This document shows positions 1 through 7,293 of a stretch of DNA of 64,000 nucleotides, piece by piece; position 1 is the stretch's first letter, and each line of letters starts with the position of its first letter. Location: positions 124,001 to 188,000 of the forward strand of contig JAFZOK010000018.1 in NCBI GenBank assembly GCA_017550655.1, written 5' to 3'. Below the pieces are notes generated by a model, which was not told where the DNA came from, did no database searches, and worked only from the letters and a program-made list of their open reading frames with translations. A program made the translations under genes and the position numbers. The DNA comes from Bacteroidales bacterium (GTDB taxonomy: Bacteria; Bacteroidota; Bacteroidia; Bacteroidales; UBA932).

Positions 1-707
1 TAGGCGTCCGGAATCCTTCCGATTACTTCAGCTGCAGAGAGAACGGTTGTGCTCATACCGTCTCTTCTGGCCACGTTCTTGGCTCCTCCTTCCTCCAGGA
101 ACAGAGGTGAGGCGTTAAGTTTTGCGGCCAGTGCAATGGCGTCGAAATAGTCGCTTCCCTTTGGAGGACAAATCACTTTTACACAGTCGTTTAACCTATC
201 CTTGAACCATAGTGCGTCCAGATTGTCTTCAGGAATTGCAATCACCAGAGGAATGTTGTTGTCCGAGCATACTTGGGAGAACGCTCTTGCGGTATTGCCT
301 GCCGAGGCCACAACCAGAATTCTCTTGTTGTCTTCAGCCAGTCTTCCGCATACGGAATAGGCTTCCGTTTCCTTGAAGGAGCAGGTGCGCATAGTGGCGC
401 CTTTTTCAGGCCACCATCCGCTGTAAGTTATGTAGAGGTTCTTCAGGCCCAGCTTTTTGGCCAGGGCCTCGCTGCGGTATGTTACCGGAGCGCAGGATCC
501 TTTCAGGGCGCGGCTGACAGGGAGCCAGTCGGAGAACCTGTAGATTCCGTAGGACGGATCCTTGAACTCGATCTGCTTCTTGTCATAGATGGCCCTTACA
601 AGGGAAGGGCGGGAATCCTCAGGGTCTGCCATAAGCCATCCCGTGTCTTTGAACACTCTGTGTGTCAGGCAGTTTTCCAGGCGGTAACTCGTGGGTTTGA
701 TTTCCAT
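1..707 (-). CDS. Cysteate-synthase-like PLP enzyme (3' end beyond window)
   Basis: Fold-type II PLP enzyme related to threonine synthase. The visible 235 residues start at an ATG (705-707) and run off the left edge. The motif CSFKETEAY carries the likely Schiff-base lysine (K112), and SAGNTARAF (from residue 135) is the usual loop that holds the substrate phosphate. The N-terminus (GWLMADP, YRFSDWLP) matches my recollection of Bacteroidetes proteins annotated as cysteate synthase, which turns O-phosphoserine and sulfite into cysteate, rather than housekeeping ThrC. The gene lies 5 bases after the membrane Hdr-like gene, so it is probably the last visible gene of that operon. A threonine-synthase paralogue of other specificity remains possible. 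Confidence 0.6.
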   Translation of the reverse strand, partial: MEIKPTSYRLENCLTHRVFKDTGWLMADPEDSRPSLVRAIYDKKQIEFKDPSYGIYRFSDWLPVSRALKGSCAPVTYRSEALAKKLGLKNLYITYSGWWPEKGATMRTCSFKETEAYSVCGRLAEDNKRILVVASAGNTARAFSQVCSDNNIPLVIAIPEDNLDALWFKDRLNDCVKVICPPKGSDYFDAIALAAKLNASPLFLEEGGAKNVARRDGMSTTVLSAAEVIGRIPDA

Positions 708-712
708 ATCAT

Positions 713-2611
713 TTAGTTTTTATCATTGTTTTCAATATTCTCGCAGACAATCTCGGCAAAATCCTTTACAGGCACTTCGGCCTTGCTCCTGATCGCCCTG
801 TAGCACATAGGGCAGGCGGTGACAATCTCTTGAGGATTCTCCGCCATAAGGCTGGAAACGGAGCTCTCCGCGATCTTTGCCTTGTCTTTCTCGTCCAGAG
901 TCAAGGTTCCAAGGCTGTAGCCGCAGCAAATGCTCTCGTCCCTTTCCTTTGAGGCTTTTTTCAGTTCGGCGATGGCTCTGAGGACATTTCTTGGCTCCTC
1001 GTAAATGCCGCAGCCCCTGCCCAGTTCGCAAGGGTCGTGATAAACAATCGCTGAAGAAGATTTTGAAACCTTCAGTTTTCCTTCCTTGATGAGACTGTCA
1101 ATGAACTGGGTATAGTGGATAACTTTAATGCCTTTCAACGAGTATTCTTCCTTGAAGATCTTAAGGCAGATAGGGCAGGATACAAGCAGGGTAGTACATC
1201 CGGAGTTCCTGATTATCTTGCTGTTGGCCTCAATGGTCTGACGTGCCGCATCGCCTCTTCCGGCAAGCATCAGAGGCCTTCCGCAGCAGATTCCCTCATT
1301 GCGGTCCATGAATTCATAATCCTGGCCGCTGGCCTTGAGGATGGTTTCCACGCTCTTTATGATTGTTGGTGTAAGATGGCTCATGCATCCGGCAAAATAG
1401 AGGATCTTACCGCCGGATTTTGGATTCTCGGAACTCTTCTCCGCATATTTGCCGAGATAAGAGTAGTCGCATTGTATCTTATTGTTCTGGGTTTCTCTGA
1501 TTGCCCTTCTTATGGCAGGGGAATTGACTCCCACCGGGCAAAGCGCATAGCATTTTCCGCACATCAGGCATTTTTCTGCTATTTCTCTGGTTTTCCTTTT
1601 GTTATGCCTGCGGAGGAAACGCATGAAATAAACGGACGAATATTTGAGATTCTTCTTCTGGACATTCATAGGGCAGGCGTCCAGACAGAGTCCGCAGCTT
1701 GAGCAGGCATAAATTTCCGCCTCGGCGAAGCCTTTTCTCGGATGGCGCACCTTCAGGCCGGCATTGCGGAAGAGAATCAGAAGAGGCTCGGTCAGAATGT
1801 GCATATAGCGGGAGAAAGGCATCGCTACAAAGAAGAGTCCCAGGCAGATGGAATAAGCCCACCAGGTAGGGAGGAAGTTCAGTTCGTTTCCGAAGAATGC
1901 CCTGAATACCCAGTTCAGAGGCCTGGTAAGGAATCCGCCGCCGCTAAGGTCTGCCGTAAATCCTTCCGCCAGAAGCCTCAAAGGGAAAATCAGCCACAGG
2001 CAGTAGAGGGCAACGCGGTCTGCCAGGGATGGCTTTGTGGTATGCCTCATTCCCAGGGCTATAGACCTGACTCTCTTGAACATGGCCAGTCCGATACCGC
2101 TCAGTACGTACAGCAGCAGGAAGTCCATTATGAAGAAGAATACGGAGCCCCTGAGGGTTTCATGAGCCGGATTTATCCAGATGAAGAAGCGGTAGAAGAT
2201 AGGGTAGTAGAGAGAACCTTCAGTCAGTCCGGAAAGATGTCTTGGAGCAAAAAGCCATACCTCTATATGGCCCACTACAATGAGCAGGAACCATCCGAAG
2301 GCAATTGCCGAGTGCATATATCCCAGAAGAGGTTTCCTCTTCCATATCTTGGTGTGCAGCAGGCAGTCGCAGAATATGTCCTTTATGTTTTTCCAGGCGG
2401 TTTTCGGGTTGAAGAGCGATTTGAGAAGCTTTAGCCTGTCTTCCCCGGTCAGGTGGTATAGAATCCTGATCAAGCCTATGAAAAGGTATATCAGAATAAA
2501 GGTTATTCCTATTACGAACGGCAGTACAAAATGATTGTAGCTGTTGGGGTATCTGTCTATGATCCCTTCCGGCGAAATCTGCTGTAAGTTTGTGGTCAGA
2601 AGATAAATCAT
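713..2611 (-). CDS. Membrane-anchored HdrDE/DsrMK-like Fe-S protein with two CCG domains
   Basis: A 632-residue fusion. The N-terminal part (about residues 28-270) has roughly five membrane spans with His residues, like cytochrome b subunits of the HdrE/NarI/DsrM type. A di-[4Fe-4S] module follows (C303-x2-C-x2-C-x3-C and C348-x2-C-x2-C-x3-C). Then come two complete CCG domains (C409, C442-C443, C479, C482 and C528, C562-C563, C600, C603), the type that carries noncubane clusters in HdrB/HdrD. Expected role: passing electrons between the quinone pool and a cytoplasmic Hdr-like complex. Its ATG overlaps the stop of the upstream HdrC-like gene by four bases, so translation is probably coupled. 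The physiological substrate is unknown. Confidence 0.8.
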   Translation of the reverse strand: MIYLLTTNLQQISPEGIIDRYPNSYNHFVLPFVIGITFILIYLFIGLIRILYHLTGEDRLKLLKSLFNPKTAWKNIKDIFCDCLLHTKIWKRKPLLGYMHSAIAFGWFLLIVVGHIEVWLFAPRHLSGLTEGSLYYPIFYRFFIWINPAHETLRGSVFFFIMDFLLLYVLSGIGLAMFKRVRSIALGMRHTTKPSLADRVALYCLWLIFPLRLLAEGFTADLSGGGFLTRPLNWVFRAFFGNELNFLPTWWAYSICLGLFFVAMPFSRYMHILTEPLLILFRNAGLKVRHPRKGFAEAEIYACSSCGLCLDACPMNVQKKNLKYSSVYFMRFLRRHNKRKTREIAEKCLMCGKCYALCPVGVNSPAIRRAIRETQNNKIQCDYSYLGKYAEKSSENPKSGGKILYFAGCMSHLTPTIIKSVETILKASGQDYEFMDRNEGICCGRPLMLAGRGDAARQTIEANSKIIRNSGCTTLLVSCPICLKIFKEEYSLKGIKVIHYTQFIDSLIKEGKLKVSKSSSAIVYHDPCELGRGCGIYEEPRNVLRAIAELKKASKERDESICCGYSLGTLTLDEKDKAKIAESSVSSLMAENPQEIVTACPMCYRAIRSKAEVPVKDFAEIVCENIENNDKN

Positions 2612-2934
2612 AGAGAGTAGATTTTTTGGATTGACAATATGAGGTGGCGGGTATTGATACCCCTAGGGCAAACCATCGTGCATTTTCCGCATAGCATGCA
2701 GTGACTCAATAGTTTGGAGGCATCATCGCCGAGGCCGTTCTGGAGAGAAAGGATAGCCCTTCTGAGGCTTGTGTCTTCAAAGGCGGCGGCTGTGCAGGAA
2801 GCCGAGCAGCTGCCGCAGGCCATGCATTTGAGCACATCCGGCTCAGCGATGGCAAGCTCATTGAATTTCTCCTTGTCTGCGCTGTCGAGGTTTATCCTCG
2901 AACTTGGACTGACGCCAAAGCCGAAGTCTATCAT
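2608..2934 (-). CDS. HdrC-like di-[4Fe-4S] ferredoxin subunit (second)
   Basis: A small 108-residue protein with two classical [4Fe-4S] motifs, at C37/C40/C43/C47 and C79/C82/C85/C89. The spacing is that of HdrC, the subunit that relays electrons from HdrA to the CCG subunit. It overlaps the HdrA-like gene upstream by four bases (ATGA) and the double-CCG membrane gene downstream by four bases, so it likely pairs with the latter. It is shorter than most HdrC proteins, with little sequence beyond the cluster-binding core. Family assignment is firm; partner assignment is inferred from gene order. Confidence 0.8.
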   Translation of the reverse strand: MIDFGFGVSPSSRINLDSADKEKFNELAIAEPDVLKCMACGSCSASCTAAAFEDTSLRRAILSLQNGLGDDASKLLSHCMLCGKCTMVCPRGINTRHLILSIQKIYSL

Positions 2935-3944
2935 TTCCTGAAGTTTTCTTTAATGTAACGGTCTATTTCCATGGCGGCGCTTCGGGCCTCGTGGAGGGTG
3001 TCCGGAAGAGTTTTCGGGCCGGTGCAGGCTCCGGCATAGAAGAATCCCGGAAGCTTGCTTTTCTGAAGTGAAAGCAGGCCGTCTCTAGCGGAGAAGAAAC
3101 CGTCTTCCTCTACACTGAGATTCAGCTGCCTGCCAACTTTATGCCCGGCCTCTGAAGGCCTCATTCCGGCCATCAGCACCAGACGGTCCAGAGTGACTTT
3201 CAGCGGTCTGCTGGAGAGCGTGTCTTCCGCCTTAACCAGCAGCCTTCCTTCAGCTGTTTCAGCAACCTCGCTAACTCTTCCCCTTATGAACCTGATGCCG
3301 GATTTCTGCGCCCTCAGGTAAAGGTCCTCGTAGTGGCGGCCGAACATTCTCAGGTCCATATAGAAGCAGTAAACTTTGGCGTCCGGATAAAGTTCCTTGG
3401 TCTCAATTGCCTGTTTTACAGCGGTTGCGCAGCAGACCTTGGAGCAGGCCGGATTGCCGGCTTTCTCGTCTCTGCTTCCCACGCAATGGACAAAACCTAT
3501 GGCCTTTGGAGCCGGGTTTGAAGACTTTCCTTCTCTGAAGGCTTGCTCCAGATCGGCATTTGTAAGGACTCCATCATATATGCCGTAGCCGTATTCCTCT
3601 TTCTTTTCCGCCTTGAACATATCGAATCCGCTGGCCAGAAGAACTGCATCCGCCAGAACGGTTATTCCATTGGAAAGCATCGCGTTAAAGGAACGGTCCA
3701 GAAGGTTTATGGAGTTAACGTCGGTTTCCGTGAAGCATTTAACATCCTTGATTCCAGAGAGCATACTGTCCAGCACTTCCTTTGCCGAAACCTGGTCGGG
3801 GAACAGGCGGTCCCATTTGGCAAGGTGTCCGCCCAGACGCTTTTCCTTTTCTGCCAGAATCACGTTGTATCCCATTTGGGACAATGCTTTGGAGGCTTCC
3901 AGTCCGGCGGGTCCGCCTCCGATTACCAATATGTTGTTTTTCAT
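2931..3944 (-). CDS. Short HdrA/QmoA-like FAD protein
   Basis: A 337-residue flavoprotein with a Rossmann GGGPAG motif (residues 9-14) and the HdrA/QmoA signature FVHCVGSRD, followed by C167, C171 and C172 for a [4Fe-4S] site. Near the C-terminus GACTGPKTLPDT matches the conserved FAD-domain end of HdrA. It lacks the ferredoxin domains that bring methanogen HdrA to about 650 residues. In size it resembles sHdrA of sulfur oxidisers and QmoA. It sits between the HdrB-like and the second HdrC-like gene, 4 bases from the former. It probably forms the flavin hub of a cytoplasmic Hdr-like complex; electron bifurcation cannot be judged from sequence. Confidence 0.8.
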   Translation of the reverse strand: MKNNILVIGGGPAGLEASKALSQMGYNVILAEKEKRLGGHLAKWDRLFPDQVSAKEVLDSMLSGIKDVKCFTETDVNSINLLDRSFNAMLSNGITVLADAVLLASGFDMFKAEKKEEYGYGIYDGVLTNADLEQAFREGKSSNPAPKAIGFVHCVGSRDEKAGNPACSKVCCATAVKQAIETKELYPDAKVYCFYMDLRMFGRHYEDLYLRAQKSGIRFIRGRVSEVAETAEGRLLVKAEDTLSSRPLKVTLDRLVLMAGMRPSEAGHKVGRQLNLSVEEDGFFSARDGLLSLQKSKLPGFFYAGACTGPKTLPDTLHEARSAAMEIDRYIKENFRK

Positions 3945-3948
3945 AACT

Positions 3949-5013
3949 TTACTTCAGACAATGTGGTTTTTCAGGCTCGCCGAGATATTTCCCGTTCTTG
4001 CCCAGATATTTCTTTGCGGGGTCGTAAGGTATTCCGATTTTGTCCAGCAGCGGCTCTACAGAAACCTGATGAGTTTGAAGTCCCAGATCCCAAGGGTCAT
4101 AACCCATTACAAGGCCCGCAACCTCCTCGTAGGTGAACACCGGAATCCCGTGCCCGTCCTGACCGTAGGTTTTGCCCTGAGTCTCCGCGATTACATACTG
4201 CCACCTGTCCAGGAAATAAGGGCAGCCAGGGCAGTTGGTGATAATCATATCCGGCTTGAAAGGCTCCATGCTCTCGAATTTCTTATGGGTGTTGGAAAGC
4301 GAGTAGCCGCGGTTGCTCTTGATGAAATACTGCCTGAATCCGAATCCGCAGCAATGTCTTCTTTCCGGATAATCAACGATTTGGCCGCCCCAGGCCTCTA
4401 CCATTCCCACAAGAACGTAAGGATATTCGGCGCCTCCGACTCCCTTTGACGGGAACATTTTAGAGTAGTGGCAGCCGATATGCTCCACAACCCTGAGAGG
4501 CTCTCCAGTATTCTTGTTTACTAGCTTGAATTTGCTTTTTGCCGCTATCTGCATCCTGTATTTGAAGATGAGGTCGCTGGCATGAACCAGGAACTTAGGC
4601 TTGGCAAATTCCAGATGACAGCTTTTCCAGAGGTTCTCCGCGATTTTCTGCTGGAGTTCAGGATATTCTCTCCAGGTCTCCATAGTCTCGCAATACAGTC
4701 CGAAAGATGTTATGCAGGAGCAGACATAGTTCTCGTAACCGTATTTGTGCATCAGGGCAAACTGCCTGGCTATAATGGTCATAACAGTTTCCTGGGGAAT
4801 GGCGTCAGAGTGGTAGGCGATGCCTCCGCAAGTTGTATGGTGCTCGGTCTCGAATATGTCCTTTCCCAGCTTGTTTCTGGTTATATCCAGGAATGTAGCC
4901 TCTGAAGCGGGGAAGAAAGACTGCCTGATGCAGCTCCTGACATAGAAATAATGGTCTTCCGGTATCTCTTTCTGGTATTCGGCCCAGATTTTCTTTTTTC
5001 CTTCGTAAATCAT
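3949..5013 (-). CDS. HdrB-like CCG-domain protein
   Basis: 354 residues. The C-terminal CCG motif is complete (C181, C221-C222, C261, C264), as needed for a noncubane [4Fe-4S] cluster. The N-terminal motif is degenerate: C28, a single C62 in TCGG where CC is expected, then C98 and C100. HdrB-type subunits normally hold the catalytic clusters that cleave or form disulfides or handle sulfane sulfur. The gene starts 3 bases after the 231-aa HdrC-like gene and ends 4 bases before HdrA-like. Asymmetry between two CCG motifs is known in sHdrB1-like proteins, which fits the sHdr-like gene order. Confidence 0.75.
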   Translation of the reverse strand: MIYEGKKKIWAEYQKEIPEDHYFYVRSCIRQSFFPASEATFLDITRNKLGKDIFETEHHTTCGGIAYHSDAIPQETVMTIIARQFALMHKYGYENYVCSCITSFGLYCETMETWREYPELQQKIAENLWKSCHLEFAKPKFLVHASDLIFKYRMQIAAKSKFKLVNKNTGEPLRVVEHIGCHYSKMFPSKGVGGAEYPYVLVGMVEAWGGQIVDYPERRHCCGFGFRQYFIKSNRGYSLSNTHKKFESMEPFKPDMIITNCPGCPYFLDRWQYVIAETQGKTYGQDGHGIPVFTYEEVAGLVMGYDPWDLGLQTHQVSVEPLLDKIGIPYDPAKKYLGKNGKYLGEPEKPHCLK

Positions 5014-5016
5014 CTT

Positions 5017-5712
5017 CTAATGGTTGAAATGTTTTGGACTGCACTCGGTGTAGAGTTTCTGGCAGTACTCTTCTTCAGTAAGGCCGAGCTCCTCTGCTTT
5101 TTTCAGTCCTGCATTTTTCACGTTTTCAAGCATTTCGGTTGCTCCTGTGATATCGTAGATCCGTTTCAGTTCGTCCAGATCCTTCTGGGGTATCTTTCTC
5201 ATCGCTCCCGGACCTTCTTTGTCCAGGTTACCGCCAAGGCGGTCGAATACTTCGTCAATATTATTCTCCACCCATTGCCAAACGACTCCGGCTTCCTTAT
5301 GCCCGTCATATTTGAAGGCTCTTGCGTAAATGCAGTAGCCGTAATTTAGTATATTGTGGTTGAGGTCTTTGCACAGAAGATACATCTGCCGTCCCTTTTC
5401 GGATTCCATAAAAAGCCCGGTCTGTATAGAAAGGCTTCGCAGAGCCATTATTATCAGGCCGGCGGCGTTCTTTCTCGGGCATCTGGTTACACAGCTTAGG
5501 CATTCCCCGCAATACCAGATGGTGTCGCTTTTGAGAAGTTCCTCGATCTGGGCATCGTCCTGTTTCTGAACAATATCCACAATCCTTCTCGGATCGTAGC
5601 GGTAGAATTCCGCAGCCGGGCAGATGGCTGTGCAGGTACCGCAGTTTATGCAGGCGTTAAGGCCCTCGCGGAGCCTGTAATCCTGCATCAGTTTGTCATA
5701 TAGCTTTCCCAT
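5017..5712 (-). CDS. HdrC-like di-[4Fe-4S] subunit (first)
   Basis: 231 residues with two [4Fe-4S] motifs near the N-terminus (C21/C24/C27/C31 and C68/C71/C74/C78, the second containing CGECLSC). A helical C-terminal extension of about 150 residues follows. Size and layout match HdrC/sHdrC1 proteins that pair with HdrB. The ATG at 5710-5712 directly abuts the stop codon of the MarR gene, and the HdrB-like gene follows after 3 bases, so the three are almost certainly one transcript. The conserved role is electron transfer between the flavin subunit and the CCG clusters. Confidence 0.8.
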   Translation of the reverse strand: MGKLYDKLMQDYRLREGLNACINCGTCTAICPAAEFYRYDPRRIVDIVQKQDDAQIEELLKSDTIWYCGECLSCVTRCPRKNAAGLIIMALRSLSIQTGLFMESEKGRQMYLLCKDLNHNILNYGYCIYARAFKYDGHKEAGVVWQWVENNIDEVFDRLGGNLDKEGPGAMRKIPQKDLDELKRIYDITGATEMLENVKNAGLKKAEELGLTEEEYCQKLYTECSPKHFNH

Positions 5713-6198
5713 CTATGCCGTGACTTTACTGTTGGTAGGGTACTTTGCGGCAAGGGCCATAAGGTCTATGTCGTTGTTCATGTTCTCGGCCATCTTGCTC
5801 AGAACCCGGATGTATGCCTGCATGTCTTCCTTGGAAATGCCGTTGACTATCTTGTCTACAGCATCCACCGCGACCTTGGTGACCTTTTCTTGTATGCTTT
5901 TGGCATAATCTGTTACCTCAATCAGGTTCTGGCGGCGGTCTTTAGGATTGCTGGTCCTGCGAACCAGTTTCCTGTCTTCCAGCCCGTCCACGAGCTTTAC
6001 CACTGAATTCTTGTCTTTGAGCAGATAGTCTGCAATCTGCTGCTGGGTGAGGACACCTTCATCCCATAGAGCGTCCATAACCAGGAACTGCTCCGGAGTG
6101 ATGTTGAAACCTTGTTCTTCAAAAATGCCCGCAACATATTGCTTGAACCTGTTATGGACAAGATTGAGGAAAAAACCAATCTGTTTGCTGAGTATCAT
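5713..6198 (-). CDS. MarR-family transcriptional regulator
   Basis: 161 residues with the winged-helix MarR fold. A helix-turn-helix (QQQIADYLLKDKNSVVKLVDGL) is followed by the wing with the family DRR motif (PKDRRQNLIEVT). It is the first gene of the Hdr-like/cysteate-synthase operon and touches the next gene with no spacer, so it most likely regulates that operon and itself. A 7+7 inverted repeat overlaps its start codon and is a plausible operator. The ligand is unknown; MarR proteins in redox or sulfur operons often sense oxidants through cysteine, but this protein shows no cysteine. Confidence 0.88.
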   Translation of the reverse strand: MILSKQIGFFLNLVHNRFKQYVAGIFEEQGFNITPEQFLVMDALWDEGVLTQQQIADYLLKDKNSVVKLVDGLEDRKLVRRTSNPKDRRQNLIEVTDYAKSIQEKVTKVAVDAVDKIVNGISKEDMQAYIRVLSKMAENMNNDIDLMALAAKYPTNSKVTA

Positions 6199-6215
6199 AT
6201 AATACGAAATTATAT
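6197..6215 (-). promoter_or_regulatory. Candidate MarR operator (inverted repeat)
   Basis: ATATAAT-ACGAA-ATTATAT is a perfect 7-base inverted repeat with a 5-base spacer, placed between the probable -7 box and the marR start and touching the ATG. Size and symmetry suit a MarR dimer. AT-rich sequence makes chance symmetry easier, so this is a suggestion only. Confidence 0.4.
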
Positions 6216-6245
6216 AGTAAGAGGTTTTACTTTCATTAACGAGTA

Positions 6246-6253
6246 CAAATATA
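6246..6253 (-). promoter_or_regulatory. Bacteroidetes-type -7 box for the marR-hdr operon
   Basis: On the minus strand this reads TATATTTG, an exact match to the Bacteroidetes -7 consensus TAnnTTTG, about 48 bases before the marR ATG. No good -33 TTTG is seen at the usual distance. It indicates that the operon is transcribed separately from the antiporter gene upstream. Confidence 0.5.
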
Positions 6254-6278
6254 GCATAAAACCGGTCTTGTTGAACTC

Positions 6279-7274
6279 TTAGGCCAGAGAAATGGTCACT
6301 ATAATGTAGAGAATGTAGAGAGCAAAGAGCATCAAGCCTTCTATTCTCCTGATCTTGAAGCTTGTTCTCGCCGATACCAGGAACAGCAGGGTAGCCAGGA
6401 GCAGGAAGATGAAATGCACGTGGTTTACACTCGAGAGAGGAAGCTGGGTAACGGTGGCACAGCCTCCAAGGATCAGGAATACGTTGAAGATATTGGAGCC
6501 TATGACATTTCCGATTGCGATTCCCACTTTCTTGCGGCAGGCTGCCATTACGCTTGCGGCAAGTTCAGGAAGGCTTGTTCCTATCGCGATAATGGTTGCT
6601 CCTATGAGGGTGTCGGAGACGCCCTTTGCCCTTGCCAGGATAGTTGCGTTGTCTACCAGTATGTTACCGCCCCAGATCAGGACTGCCAGGCCGCCGAGGA
6701 ACATGATAAGGGAAATGAAGAAGTTCTTCTTGACAACAGGCTTTTCCTCTTCCTTTGTTTCTGTTCCCCTGGTTGCCTCTTCGTGCCGTTTTGCGCTGGC
6801 AAATGAATAGAACATGAACACCAGGAAGAACAGCAGGAGAATGATTCCCTCGGTTCTGGATATCACGTTTCCTGTCATCTGGTCATCTATGGTCAGGGTT
6901 TCTATCTGGGCGTCAAGGGAAACGAGAATCAGCACAACAGTGGAAAGCAGCATGAACTGCATGTCCCTGTTGACATTTAGCCTCGTAACGGTCATAGGGT
7001 AGATAATGGAGCTCAAGCCTATGATAAGCAATATGTTGCAGATGTTGGAACCCAGAATGTTACCGACGGAAAGTCCGACGCTGCCCTTCATCGCTCCCAT
7101 AAAGGAAACCACCATTTCCGGTGCGCTGGTGCCGATTGCAACGATGGTCATACCAATAATAATGTCCGAGATTCCGAAGCGGCTTGCTATCCTGGAGGCA
7201 CCCTCCACAAGGAAGTTGGCTCCTATGATAATCATCGCGAGACCTAAAATGATCAGAAGTATGGTATTTGTCAT
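6279..7274 (-). CDS. Calcium/sodium antiporter (CaxA/YrbG family)
   Basis: 331 residues, almost entirely membrane spans, built as two inverted repeats. Each repeat carries the ion-binding motif of the CaCA superfamily: AIGTSAPEMV in the first and AIGTSLPELA in the second. Each is followed by GSNI-type segments (GSNICNIL, GSNIFNVF). A charged cytoplasmic loop near residues 160-185 separates the halves. The family exchanges cations such as calcium and sodium across the inner membrane. The gene lies 19 bases after carB on the same strand and may be read from the carA promoter region, but no functional link is known. Confidence 0.88.
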   Translation of the reverse strand: MTNTILLIILGLAMIIIGANFLVEGASRIASRFGISDIIIGMTIVAIGTSAPEMVVSFMGAMKGSVGLSVGNILGSNICNILLIIGLSSIIYPMTVTRLNVNRDMQFMLLSTVVLILVSLDAQIETLTIDDQMTGNVISRTEGIILLLFFLVFMFYSFASAKRHEEATRGTETKEEEKPVVKKNFFISLIMFLGGLAVLIWGGNILVDNATILARAKGVSDTLIGATIIAIGTSLPELAASVMAACRKKVGIAIGNVIGSNIFNVFLILGGCATVTQLPLSSVNHVHFIFLLLATLLFLVSARTSFKIRRIEGLMLFALYILYIIVTISLA

Positions 7275-7293
7275 AATCTTTTGTTTTTGCGGT

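Noticed and set aside
1-707. Housekeeping threonine synthase
   Set aside because: The fold is related, but the lysine motif CSFKETEAY and the N-terminal phrases fit the cysteate-synthase-like group better; confidence stays moderate because the C-terminus is off the window.
713-5712. Methanogen-type heterodisulfide reductase
   Set aside because: HdrA is far too short, the ferredoxin domains are missing, one CCG motif is incomplete and the surroundings are bacterial; an Hdr-like complex is the safe call.
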